From Piscirickettsiaceae bacterium (GTDB lineage: Bacteria > Pseudomonadota > Gammaproteobacteria > Nitrosococcales > Methylophagaceae), in NCBI GenBank assembly GCA_018646825.1, contig JABGUA010000243.1, positions 1 to 9,200 on the forward strand: DNA of 9,200 nt, in the 5' to 3' direction. Shown piece after piece: positions 1-6,458 of this stretch (the stretch's first letter is position 1; each line of letters begins with the position of its first letter). Made by a program: the position numbers and the translations under genes. The notes beneath the pieces are model-generated. The model did not search any database. It worked only from the letters and a program-made list of their open reading frames with translations, and was not told where the DNA came from.

Positions 1-1854
1 TGTTTATTAAATTATGCACAAGAAACACATCGGGCAGCTTTACCTCATTTGCGTGGTATCACGGTAGAGCACGCAAACGATAGTATTAGAATTGATCCAC
101 AATCGCGGCGAAATTTAGAGTTGGAATTAAATTTAGCCGGTGGGAAAGAGAATACCCTTCTAGCTGTTTTGGATAAGACTGTGACGCCGATGGGGGCGCG
201 ATTATTTCGACGTTGGCTGTTACGGCCATTACGAGATCAAGCCGTTTTAACTCACCGTCAACAGTCGATTCAGCAGTTATTGACATTTCAGGGTATTGAA
301 GATTGTCAGCAACTCTTAAAGCAGTTCGGGGATATCGAGCGTGCGTTGGCGCGTATCGCCCTACGAACAGCACGTCCCCGCGATTTTATGCAGCTTCGTA
401 ACGCATTGGCATTGTTACCAGCATTACATTTAACAATGGCTGTGTTTGAAACGCAGAGATTAGTTCAACTTGATCGCGAACTGGGTACCTTCACCGAATT
501 ACTTGCGTTATTGCAGCGGGCGTTAATTGATGAGCCTCCGGTTTTGATTCGTGATGGTGGGGTTATTGCGGCAGGTTATGACGAAAATCTAGATAAGTTA
601 CGAAACATTAAGGATGAAGCGAATCAGTATTTAACTGATTTAGAATTACGAGAGCGAGAACGGACAGGTGTTGCGACGTTAAAAGTGGGATATAACCGGG
701 TGCATGGTTACTATATTGAGTTAGGTAAAAACCAAACGACAATACCAACTGATTATATTAGGCGGCAGACATTAAAAAATGCTGAGCGTTATATCACGCC
801 AGAGTTGAAGTCATTTGAAGATCAGGTTTTAACTGCGAATGAACGCGCTTTGGCATTAGAAAAAGCGTTGTATGATGCACTTTTTGATAAAGTAATGCCC
901 GACTTGGCGGGACTGCAGGTGTCTGCCCATGCTCTAGCGGAATTAGATGTGTTGGTTAATTTAGCTGAAAGAGCCGAGACACTTGAGTACGTTGCACCGA
1001 GTTTTAGTGATGAAAGCGGCATTATCATTGAACAGGGTCGTCATCCTGTTGTTGAGACAGCGTCAGAACAACATTTTTGTCCTAACGACCTGGATTTTTC
1101 CCAACAGACGAGGTTGTTATTGATTACGGGCCCTAATATGGGTGGTAAGTCGACCTATATGCGCCAAGTTGCATTGATTGTCTTGTTAGCGCATATCGGT
1201 AGTTTTGTACCGGCTAAGAAAGCAGTAATAGGAACAGTTGATCAGATTTTTACCCGTATTGGTGCATCTGATGATTTGGCCTCTGGACGCTCTACTTTTA
1301 TGGTGGAAATGAGTGAAGCAGCTAATATTTTGAATAATGGGACACAGCATAGTTTGGTGCTGATGGATGAAATTGGTCGAGGTACCAGCACATTTGATGG
1401 TTTGTCACTGGCTTGGGCATGTGCGGAGAAGTTGGTAAGAGATATTGGTGCTTATACTTTGTTTGCAACGCACTATTTTGAGTTGACACAAATTCCTGCT
1501 GCTTATGATAAAGCGAAAAATGTGCATTTAGATGCGATTGAGCATGGAGATAAGATTGTGTTTTTACATCAACTTAAACCGGGCCCAGCGAATCAGAGTT
1601 ACGGCTTGCAAGTAGCGCAGTTAGCTGGCATACCCCAGGATGTAATTAAAGCCGCTAAGCTCAAGTTGACAGAATTAGAAACAACGCGTCAGAAAACAGC
1701 CGGTTTAATTGATGCTGCGCAGGCAGATTTATTTAATTCTGTCGTTGAACCCTCAGAGGTAGAACAAAAGTTAGCTGAGATCGACCCGAATGATTTGACG
1801 CCTAAGCAGGCATTAGATGCTGTTTTTCAGTTACAGATGTTATTGAAAAAATAA
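1..1854 (+). CDS. mutS: DNA mismatch repair protein MutS, 5' end cut by window edge
   Basis: MutS recognises base mismatches and small loops in DNA and, through ATP-driven clamp formation, recruits MutL to start strand-directed repair. The frame is open from base 1; visible residues 1-617 align by eye with E. coli MutS from about residue 238, so the mismatch-reading N-terminal domain (Phe-X-Glu motif) lies outside the window. The TTG at 49 is an internal Leu codon, not a start. The core lever and clamp domains come first, then the ATPase: Walker A GPNMGGKS at 1129-1152, the SGRSTFM signature near 1282, Walker B LVLMDEIGRG with Asp-Glu at 1366-1371, and FATHYFELT near 1468. QADLF at 1720-1734 resembles a beta-clamp binding motif. 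The C-terminus ends at the usual family position with tandem TAA TAA. The next gene converges from the other strand with 7 bp between stops, and no terminator is visible. Confidence 0.97.
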   Translation, partial: CLLNYAQETHRAALPHLRGITVEHANDSIRIDPQSRRNLELELNLAGGKENTLLAVLDKTVTPMGARLFRRWLLRPLRDQAVLTHRQQSIQQLLTFQGIEDCQQLLKQFGDIERALARIALRTARPRDFMQLRNALALLPALHLTMAVFETQRLVQLDRELGTFTELLALLQRALIDEPPVLIRDGGVIAAGYDENLDKLRNIKDEANQYLTDLELRERERTGVATLKVGYNRVHGYYIELGKNQTTIPTDYIRRQTLKNAERYITPELKSFEDQVLTANERALALEKALYDALFDKVMPDLAGLQVSAHALAELDVLVNLAERAETLEYVAPSFSDESGIIIEQGRHPVVETASEQHFCPNDLDFSQQTRLLLITGPNMGGKSTYMRQVALIVLLAHIGSFVPAKKAVIGTVDQIFTRIGASDDLASGRSTFMVEMSEAANILNNGTQHSLVLMDEIGRGTSTFDGLSLAWACAEKLVRDIGAYTLFATHYFELTQIPAAYDKAKNVHLDAIEHGDKIVFLHQLKPGPANQSYGLQVAQLAGIPQDVIKAAKLKLTELETTRQKTAGLIDAAQADLFNSVVEPSEVEQKLAEIDPNDLTPKQALDAVFQLQMLLKK

Positions 1855-1861
1855 TAACTCA

Positions 1862-2422
1862 TTAGCCTGCAAGACAGCCTTTGATTAATTGTTGTAATTT
1901 TGCACTGCCGAGTTTATTCATTAGGGCAATATTGTTAGCGGGTATTTGTTCCGGGTTCGGATAGGTCGAAATGGCTTTTTCTACGCTATCCTCTCTTAAT
2001 AAATGGATTAAGGGGAAGGGTGAGCGGTTGGTGTAATTTTCTGGGTCATTTTGCTGAGTATTAGCAAATTGATAGTCAGGATGAAAGCTAGCAATTTGAA
2101 TAGTGCCTTCATGGCCGAGAGCAAAGAGTAGTTGTTCCGCTAGGTCTAGGAACTCATTGTAATCTTCAAAATGTTGCAAAATATTAGGATGAATAATAAG
2201 GGTGGTTTCGATTTTTGGGTTATTCGCTAACTGCGTTAATGCTTGTTGGAGGCTTTCTAATAGATCGGGTACTTTGTCACTGTGGCAAACCTCATAGTGA
2301 ATTCGGCTTTTGATAAACTCTCGTTTAGCGAAAGGACATAAGTTGAGGCCAATAACAATTTGTTCTAGCCAATTTTGGATGGATAAGATGAAAGGGCAGT
2401 CGTGTTGTGTTGGGTTTGACAC
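1862..2422 (-). CDS. DUF1415 family protein, function unknown
   Basis: This 186-residue protein belongs to the DUF1415 family of small soluble proteins without an assigned function. Recognisable family blocks are W18 followed by GLNLCPFAK (residues 25-33, Cys29), a central HPN segment (78-80), SFHPDYQF (112-119) and NRSPFPLIHLLRE (132-144). The conserved Cys, His and Asp residues hint at a metal or catalytic site, but that is inference. There is no signal peptide or membrane segment. The start is GTG: its G is the last base of the TAG stop of the upstream MOSC gene (TAGTG). No ATG lies in frame between this GTG and an upstream stop, and no clear Shine-Dalgarno is present, so translational coupling to the MOSC gene is likely. 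It is the last gene of the minus-strand run and converges with mutS. Family assignment is firm; role is unknown. Confidence 0.88.
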   Translation of the reverse strand: MSNPTQHDCPFILSIQNWLEQIVIGLNLCPFAKREFIKSRIHYEVCHSDKVPDLLESLQQALTQLANNPKIETTLIIHPNILQHFEDYNEFLDLAEQLLFALGHEGTIQIASFHPDYQFANTQQNDPENYTNRSPFPLIHLLREDSVEKAISTYPNPEQIPANNIALMNKLGSAKLQQLIKGCLAG

Positions 2423-2874
2423 TATGTGACTACAATGGGCATATCAACGGTGATACTGCCGCTAGTTAATATAGTGGCTCGAATACCTGCTTTTCCTGTG
2501 AATGCATCTAGCACTTGCTGCTGCGACACGTGACCAGTAGTGAGCGTTTGACTCAATGAATGGCAGGGCTCACAGAGTTCGGTTCCGATCAGCTTGGCTT
2601 GTCCAATATGAAATTCTTTACCGATCAGTTGATTGAGCCTCACGCCTTTAGTAATGAGGTTACGTCGGGTATCTTGTAGGCTAATGTTTTGTTGGTGATG
2701 TCGGTTAAAGTTATCGATATTTTCACTTTCTATTAGGGTGATGTTTTGACCATGCCAATGGTGTTGGTCAAAGTTTCTATCTCCGATAATGCCCTTATGA
2801 GCGATAACATCAATTTCATTAACAGCTTGTTGTTTTGCCTTAGGTTCTGCAGCAATAAAAATGGCTTGGATCAT
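2422..2874 (-). CDS. Small stand-alone MOSC domain protein
   Basis: The MOSC domain is the C-terminal domain of molybdenum-cofactor sulfurases; stand-alone versions are thought to bind or carry sulfur or modified Moco, usually through a conserved cysteine. The 150 residues are essentially one MOSC domain: KGIIGDRNF (27-35), a TRRNLIT block (69-75), GxxFxIGxAxLxGTELCEPC with Cys101 and Cys104, and a GIRATI segment near the end. The short length matches the stand-alone class rather than YiiM-type proteins of about 220 residues. No signal peptide is visible, so it should be cytosolic. Its ATG overlaps the esterase TGA (ATGA) and its TAG overlaps the DUF1415 GTG; it has no good ribosome binding site, so it should be translated by coupling. 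The substrate cannot be read from the sequence. No Moco enzyme is encoded nearby in the window. Confidence 0.88.
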   Translation of the reverse strand: MIQAIFIAAEPKAKQQAVNEIDVIAHKGIIGDRNFDQHHWHGQNITLIESENIDNFNRHHQQNISLQDTRRNLITKGVRLNQLIGKEFHIGQAKLIGTELCEPCHSLSQTLTTGHVSQQQVLDAFTGKAGIRATILTSGSITVDMPIVVT

Positions 2875-3530
2875 GTTAGAACGTGTTGTAACCAGTGTGA
2901 GATGTCTTCAATTTCTTGGTAGTGAACTTCATGGCCCATTGGATAGCTTTTGTACTCGGGTGTGTAGCCGCGCTTTTTTAATTCTGACTCGGCGAGTTTA
3001 GCTAAGGGCTCGGTCACGATTTCGTCATGGCTGCCTTGGTATATATGGATAGGAATAGTCTGATTCGCTTTATGCGGTTCAATCGTTTTATAAGTTGCGA
3101 AATAACTGGATAAAGACATGAGAGCTGCTAACGGTCTATCGAAAGTTAATCCGGCTTCGAAAATAACCGCACCGCCTTGGGAAAAGCCAGCAAGGACGAT
3201 TTTATTGCTTGGAATGCCATGCGCAATTTCCCGTTCAATCAGTGCTCTGATCGCTTGCGCTGATGCTTTAATTTGAGGTGTGTCAATTTCTCTTTCCATA
3301 TCCATGGCATAGATATCATACCAGGCGGGCATAACAGTACCATTATTGATAGTGACAGGAATTGAGGGTGAATGGGGAAAGATAAAGCGTATGCCGAGAT
3401 CTGAGGGGATGTTGAGTCTAGGCACAATTGGAACAAAATCGTGCCCGTTGGCGCCAAGGCCGTGGAGCCAGATAACTGCTGCACGGATATCTTCTGATGT
3501 TTCCACCATTTCACAAGGTAAGTAGTCCAT
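2871..3530 (-). CDS. Alpha/beta-hydrolase carboxylesterase (phospholipase/carboxylesterase family)
   Basis: This is a cytosolic serine hydrolase of the small carboxylesterase / acyl-protein-thioesterase-like family (compare Pseudomonas EstB, E. coli YpfH); such enzymes cleave short-chain acyl esters or thioesters. Full length is 219 residues, normal for the family. Visible motifs are the oxyanion-loop strand WLHGLGANGHDF (21-32), PAWYDI (68-73), the nucleophile elbow GFSQGG with Ser117, QGSHDEIV with the acid Asp169, and PMGHEV with His200, giving a complete Ser-Asp-His triad. There is no signal peptide. ATG at 3530 follows a weak AGG in AGCAGGT. It starts 15 bp after the diguanylate cyclase stop and overlaps the MOSC gene by 4 bp (ATGA). 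The physiological substrate is not evident. Confidence 0.93.
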   Translation of the reverse strand: MDYLPCEMVETSEDIRAAVIWLHGLGANGHDFVPIVPRLNIPSDLGIRFIFPHSPSIPVTINNGTVMPAWYDIYAMDMEREIDTPQIKASAQAIRALIEREIAHGIPSNKIVLAGFSQGGAVIFEAGLTFDRPLAALMSLSSYFATYKTIEPHKANQTIPIHIYQGSHDEIVTEPLAKLAESELKKRGYTPEYKSYPMGHEVHYQEIEDISHWLQHVLT

Positions 3531-3545
3531 ACCTGCTATGTTAGA

Positions 3546-5135
3546 TTAAGATTCTAAATCTGGATAGACAGAAACGCAATTTCTGCCTTTATTTTTTGAT
3601 TGGTAGAGTGCTTCATCAGCTTGAGCGATGAGTTCTTCTAAAGAAATTTGGTTATTTAAAGCAGTGATACCGATGCTGATGGTGATAGATTTATTTGGCT
3701 GATGCGGGTGTTGTAGCATTTCTATTTTACTGCGCAGCCGTTCGGCTAAAGCATGTGCTTGTAACAGATTAGTTTCTATCGAGATTAATAGAAATTCTTC
3801 CCCACCGACTCGACCGAGGCTATCCGTGACCCGTAGGCCTGAGTTAAGGCTTTCGGCAATTAGTTTCAGTACAGCATCACCTGTGGCATGACCAAAGTTA
3901 TCATTAACTTGTTTGAAGTTATCAATGTCGATGGCTAAGCAGCAATAAGGTCTGTCAAAGCGAATAGAACGATGCCATTCTTTCATGGCAAATTGCATGA
4001 TGGAACGGCGGTTTTGTATACCAGTTAACTCATCACGTGTGGCAAGCAATTGCATTGCTTTGCCATGTTTTTTACTTCGTAACCATAAAACTGCGATAAG
4101 TGTCATGATTGCTAGTGCTAATGCAATTAGTAAATACTGGAGACGTAATGTTGTTTGACGATGGTTGAGTTCTTGCACTTGTTGCTGATTAATCAAGGCT
4201 AGTTGTTCATTTTCTGCCGCAAAGCGCTGTGTTTCAAATTGGACTTGAAGTCGTTGAGTGACGGCTTTGTTTTGCTGTTCAAGTAATTGTTGCTGTAATG
4301 ATGCATAGCGATGATGGTGTTCAAGTGCTTGTTCTAAATTAGCCATTTTTTCATAGGTGGCACTGAGACCACGATGGGTTCGCATTAACGCTTTGCTGAA
4401 AGGTTGCTTTTGTAGAACAGAGAGGGCAGCTAAATAGTGCTCGATGGATTGCTCGTAATTGTCTTGTTCAGGAGCAATATCGCCAAGGTGGCGCTGGACT
4501 CGTGCTGCTTGTGTTTTGTCATGAATGGCAACGAAAATGTGTAATGATTCTCTGAGGTATTTTTTTGCCGTGTTGAGTTTAGATTGTGCTTGAGCATTCA
4601 CGCCCATTTCCTTTAGGGTAGAGGCAATACCAACATCGTCGGCTAATTGCCTACTAATTTTAAGTGAGGCCTTAAAGTTTTTATCTGCTTTCGAAAACTG
4701 TTTTCGTGAGGCATTGACATGACCTAGGTTGAAGAGACTGACAGAAAGGGCACTTTTGTCGTTATTTGCTTTGTCTAATTCAACAAGCTCAGTGTAATAG
4801 CGATAGGCTTGTTCAAGCTGGCCAGTGTTGTAATAGACATTGGCCATAGAATTGAGCGCATCGTTACGAATACTCTGGTCTTCTAGGTTGTCACTATTTT
4901 CATAAGCTTTATTGAGGAGTTCTAAAGCTTGCTCGTATTGTGCTTGTTGAATGTGGCTATCAGCCCGTTTTAAGAGTCGTTTTAAAACGGTATTCTCGGT
5001 GTTGACAGGTGCGATAGCTTGTTCAGCGTGGCTAGCGCTGCCAAAGGTGAGCAGCATAATGACACAACATAAAGGCAGTACAATCAATCGAGTGAGCATG
5101 TTGCTTTTTATATTCCTGTATGACAAATTCGACAT
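3546..5135 (-). CDS. Membrane diguanylate cyclase with periplasmic TPR sensor region
   Basis: GGDEF proteins make cyclic di-GMP from two GTP; this one appears to couple a periplasmic input to that output. Domain order: signal peptide (hydrophobic core about 17-31, SHA/EQ cleavage after residue 37), TPR-like helical repeats about 45-290, a Gln/Glu-rich probable coiled coil about 278-330, a transmembrane helix 332-352 followed by basic RSKK, then GGDEF domain 366-524. The domain has DELTGIQNRR, metal residue Asp403 in AIDIDNFK, GGEEF at 444-448, and the inhibitory I-site R435-V-T-D438 exactly five residues upstream, so it should be active and product-inhibited. No EAL domain is present. The start is uncertain: ATG at 5135 lacks a clear Shine-Dalgarno, and Met13 (ATG at 5099) gives a more typical signal peptide but sits about 14 nt after AGGA. 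It lies 59 bp after ycgL and 15 bp before the esterase. The ligand is unknown. Confidence 0.93.
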   Translation of the reverse strand: MSNLSYRNIKSNMLTRLIVLPLCCVIMLLTFGSASHAEQAIAPVNTENTVLKRLLKRADSHIQQAQYEQALELLNKAYENSDNLEDQSIRNDALNSMANVYYNTGQLEQAYRYYTELVELDKANNDKSALSVSLFNLGHVNASRKQFSKADKNFKASLKISRQLADDVGIASTLKEMGVNAQAQSKLNTAKKYLRESLHIFVAIHDKTQAARVQRHLGDIAPEQDNYEQSIEHYLAALSVLQKQPFSKALMRTHRGLSATYEKMANLEQALEHHHRYASLQQQLLEQQNKAVTQRLQVQFETQRFAAENEQLALINQQQVQELNHRQTTLRLQYLLIALALAIMTLIAVLWLRSKKHGKAMQLLATRDELTGIQNRRSIMQFAMKEWHRSIRFDRPYCCLAIDIDNFKQVNDNFGHATGDAVLKLIAESLNSGLRVTDSLGRVGGEEFLLISIETNLLQAHALAERLRSKIEMLQHPHQPNKSITISIGITALNNQISLEELIAQADEALYQSKNKGRNCVSVYPDLES

Positions 5136-5194
5136 GGATAGATTAATGCTTATCAGTATGAGATAAATTGCTGATACTTAATGTGTTCTAGTCC
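5136..5194 (-). other. 59-bp gap between ycgL and the diguanylate cyclase gene
   Basis: This is the only sizeable gap inside the minus-strand seven-gene run, so it is the most likely place for an internal promoter or processing site. I see no convincing -35/-10 pair. There is only a weak 6-bp inverted repeat (TATCAG/CTGATA, 14-nt loop) without a T-run. It also lacks a good Shine-Dalgarno for the ATG at 5135. Confidence 0.3.
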
Positions 5195-5479
5195 TCAGTT
5201 TACGTAATTAGCAGGTGCTTTGAAAGTGGTGAGGTTGAGCGCTGGTGGTGGTACCTGAACATGGAAACCTTGGGTTTGTAAGTTTTTGATGACCTTACTG
5301 ACATCTTCACGGGCGAGCGGTTTATCTTTTGACAATGTTATTGTCATAACGAAGGTGGGTTCTTTCCCCATTGAGTCATAGAGCGCTTGCGGTATTTCTG
5401 TAAAATCGTCTTTTTTAGTGATGTAGAGATAAAGGCCTTCTTTGCGACTGCTTTTATAGATAAATGTGTCCATGTTCAT
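5195..5479 (-). CDS. ycgL: YcgL domain protein
   Basis: YcgL (formerly DUF709) proteins are small, about 90-110 residues, and are typical of gammaproteobacteria; their biochemical role is not established. The 94 residues align by eye with E. coli YcgL: IYKSSRKEGLYLYI (7-20), KKDDF, P-x-x-L, then LAREDV, LQTQGFHVQVPPP and a short C-terminal tail. It is soluble, with no signal peptide or membrane helix. Two starts are possible. Met1 (ATG at 5479) makes an ATGA overlap with the upstream VOC gene but has no spaced Shine-Dalgarno. Met3 (ATG at 5473) sits 5 nt after AGGA and fits the length at which related proteins begin, so it may be the true start. It is cotranscribed downstream of the osmC-like and VOC genes. 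Confidence 0.9.
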   Translation of the reverse strand: MNMDTFIYKSSRKEGLYLYITKKDDFTEIPQALYDSMGKEPTFVMTITLSKDKPLAREDVSKVIKNLQTQGFHVQVPPPALNLTTFKAPANYVN

Positions 5480-5886
5480 CCTGCGATTGATATAGGGGGG
5501 TGATAAATGATTTGTACAACGGTGCCATCGGGGTCATAACAATAAAAGCTGCGTGCGCCATCACGATGTGTTCTTGGTGGTTGGCGGATATCAATTTGAT
5601 GTTGTTTGAGGAAAAAGAACCAGTCGTCGACTTGTTCAGGGCTCTCAATAATAAAGCCGATATGATCGAGTTTTTGTTTCGTTGGATCAATATCCTCGTT
5701 ACGGCGATGCAAAGCGAGATTATCATTGCCTGAGCTTAGATATAGGTTGTTGGTGTCGGGCTGCCATTCTATTTCCATTCCCATTAATTCAATATAAAAG
5801 TGTTCACAGGCTTCAAACTCTTTTACGAAAAGAGCGATATGTTTCATCCCTTGCGTTGCAGGTGGTTTTTTTATGTCTTTGCTCAT
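5476..5886 (-). CDS. VOC (glyoxalase/dioxygenase fold) family protein
   Basis: This is a single-chain vicinal-oxygen-chelate fold protein, 136 residues, with the usual two beta-alpha-beta3 modules: MKHIALFV with His16 opens module one, which closes at LALHR (His60); LDHIGFII with His75 opens module two, which closes at YDPDGTVVQIIY (Gln125). These four positions match the usual VOC metal ligands, but the last is Gln where Glu is commonest, so metal binding is plausible yet not certain. Family members include glyoxalase I, dioxygenases and antibiotic-binding or -modifying proteins; the sequence does not identify which. No signal peptide is seen. It overlaps both neighbours by 4 bp as ATGA and has no Shine-Dalgarno of its own, so it is probably coupled to the osmC-like gene upstream. 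Confidence 0.87.
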   Translation of the reverse strand: MSKDIKKPPATQGMKHIALFVKEFEACEHFYIELMGMEIEWQPDTNNLYLSSGNDNLALHRRNEDIDPTKQKLDHIGFIIESPEQVDDWFFFLKQHQIDIRQPPRTHRDGARSFYCYDPDGTVVQIIYHPPISIAG

Positions 5887-6323
5887 GCTGTGTGGCTACT
5901 TTCGATACCGGCGTCAATAATGACGTAGTCATGGGTTATTTTAGCTGCTTTTCCTAGCATTAATGAGGCTGAGCAATATTTTTCTGCGGATAATTCTATC
6001 GCACGTTTGACTTGGCTTTCCTTGATATTGTCGCCAGTGATGATGAAGTGAACGTGAATATGGGTGAAAATTTTAGGCACCTTCTCACTGCGTTCAGCGG
6101 AAACTTCAACAACACAGTCATCAATATTTTGTCGTGATTTCTTTAACATTTCGACGACATCAAAACTAGTACATCCACCTAAGCCCAGTAATAGCAACTC
6201 CATAGGGCGCATTCCTGTGCCATGGCCGCCGCGTTCTTCAGGACCATCCATAATGAGACTGTGGCCAGTGCCGGACTCACCAATGAATTGTACGTCTTCT
6301 ATCCATTTCACTCTTGCTTTCAT
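5883..6323 (-). CDS. OsmC family protein (YhfA-like peroxidase fold)
   Basis: OsmC/Ohr proteins reduce organic hydroperoxides with a pair of cysteines; the YhfA-like branch shares the fold and cysteines but its substrate is less clear. The 146 residues show the family pattern: TGMRPMELLLLGLGGCTSFDVV with the first Cys51 and nearby Arg39 and Glu42, the long helix that follows, HIHVHFIITG strands (88-97), and SAEKYCSAS with the second Cys117. Both redox cysteines are present. It is cytosolic. It is the first gene of the minus-strand run and is divergent from crp; the same osmC-like/crp neighbourhood is known from Pseudomonas beside vfr. The start at 6323 (ATG) has no strong Shine-Dalgarno; GGTT lies about 9 nt upstream. 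A role in peroxide or electrophile stress is inference. Confidence 0.92.
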   Translation of the reverse strand: MKARVKWIEDVQFIGESGTGHSLIMDGPEERGGHGTGMRPMELLLLGLGGCTSFDVVEMLKKSRQNIDDCVVEVSAERSEKVPKIFTHIHVHFIITGDNIKESQVKRAIELSAEKYCSASLMLGKAAKITHDYVIIDAGIESSHTA

Positions 6324-6455
6324 TAGTTTATAACCAATAGTTGATAAATTTAGCTTAATTTTGACATATTTAGGTCGTTATAGTTTACAAGGGCTTTGCA
6401 ATAGATGAAATTCTTATCTTTTGACTATGGTTAATTTGAAAAAGATAGGGAACAA
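6324..6455. promoter_or_regulatory. Divergent intergenic region between osmC-like gene and crp
   Basis: These 132 bp are AT-rich and must hold the promoters for crp to the right and the osmC run to the left. On the + strand TTGACA at 6361-6366 is a perfect -35 word, but the best -10 at usable spacing is TACAAG (6386-6391, spacer 19). The good -10 word TATAGT (6379-6384) pairs only with a poor -35, TTAATT (6355-6360, spacer 18). For the minus strand I see only weak candidates. No clear TGTGA-N6-TCACA Crp operator is visible, so autoregulation by Crp is not supported by sequence. Promoter calls are tentative. Confidence 0.4.
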
Positions 6456-6458
6456 GTG
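6447..6458 (+). promoter_or_regulatory. Shine-Dalgarno and GTG start of crp
   Basis: AGGG at 6447-6450 lies 5 nt before GTG at 6456-6458. The spacing is right, and the protein from this GTG aligns with the usual Crp N-terminus, so the GTG is the likely start. Confidence 0.7.

Noticed and set aside
49..51. TTG as a possible mutS start
   Set aside because: The frame is open and clearly MutS-like from base 1, so the TTG is an internal Leu codon.
4965..4990. 9-bp inverted repeat CCGTTTTAA / TTAAAACGG with 8-nt loop in the cyclase gene
   Set aside because: It comes from a repeated Leu-Lys-Arg codon pattern (about residues 50-57) built on the self-complementary TTTTAAAA; it is in coding sequence without a T-run.
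5140..5180. Weak hairpin TATCAG/CTGATA before the cyclase gene
   Set aside because: Only 6 bp with a 14-nt loop and no T-tract; not enough for a terminator or operator call.
5500..6333. Several + strand open frames opposite the VOC and osmC-like genes
   Set aside because: They are shadows of conserved minus-strand genes, with no recognisable domains and no ribosome binding sites that I trust.
6324..6455. Crp operator allowing autoregulation of crp
   Set aside because: No TGTGA-N6-TCACA-like site could be found by eye.
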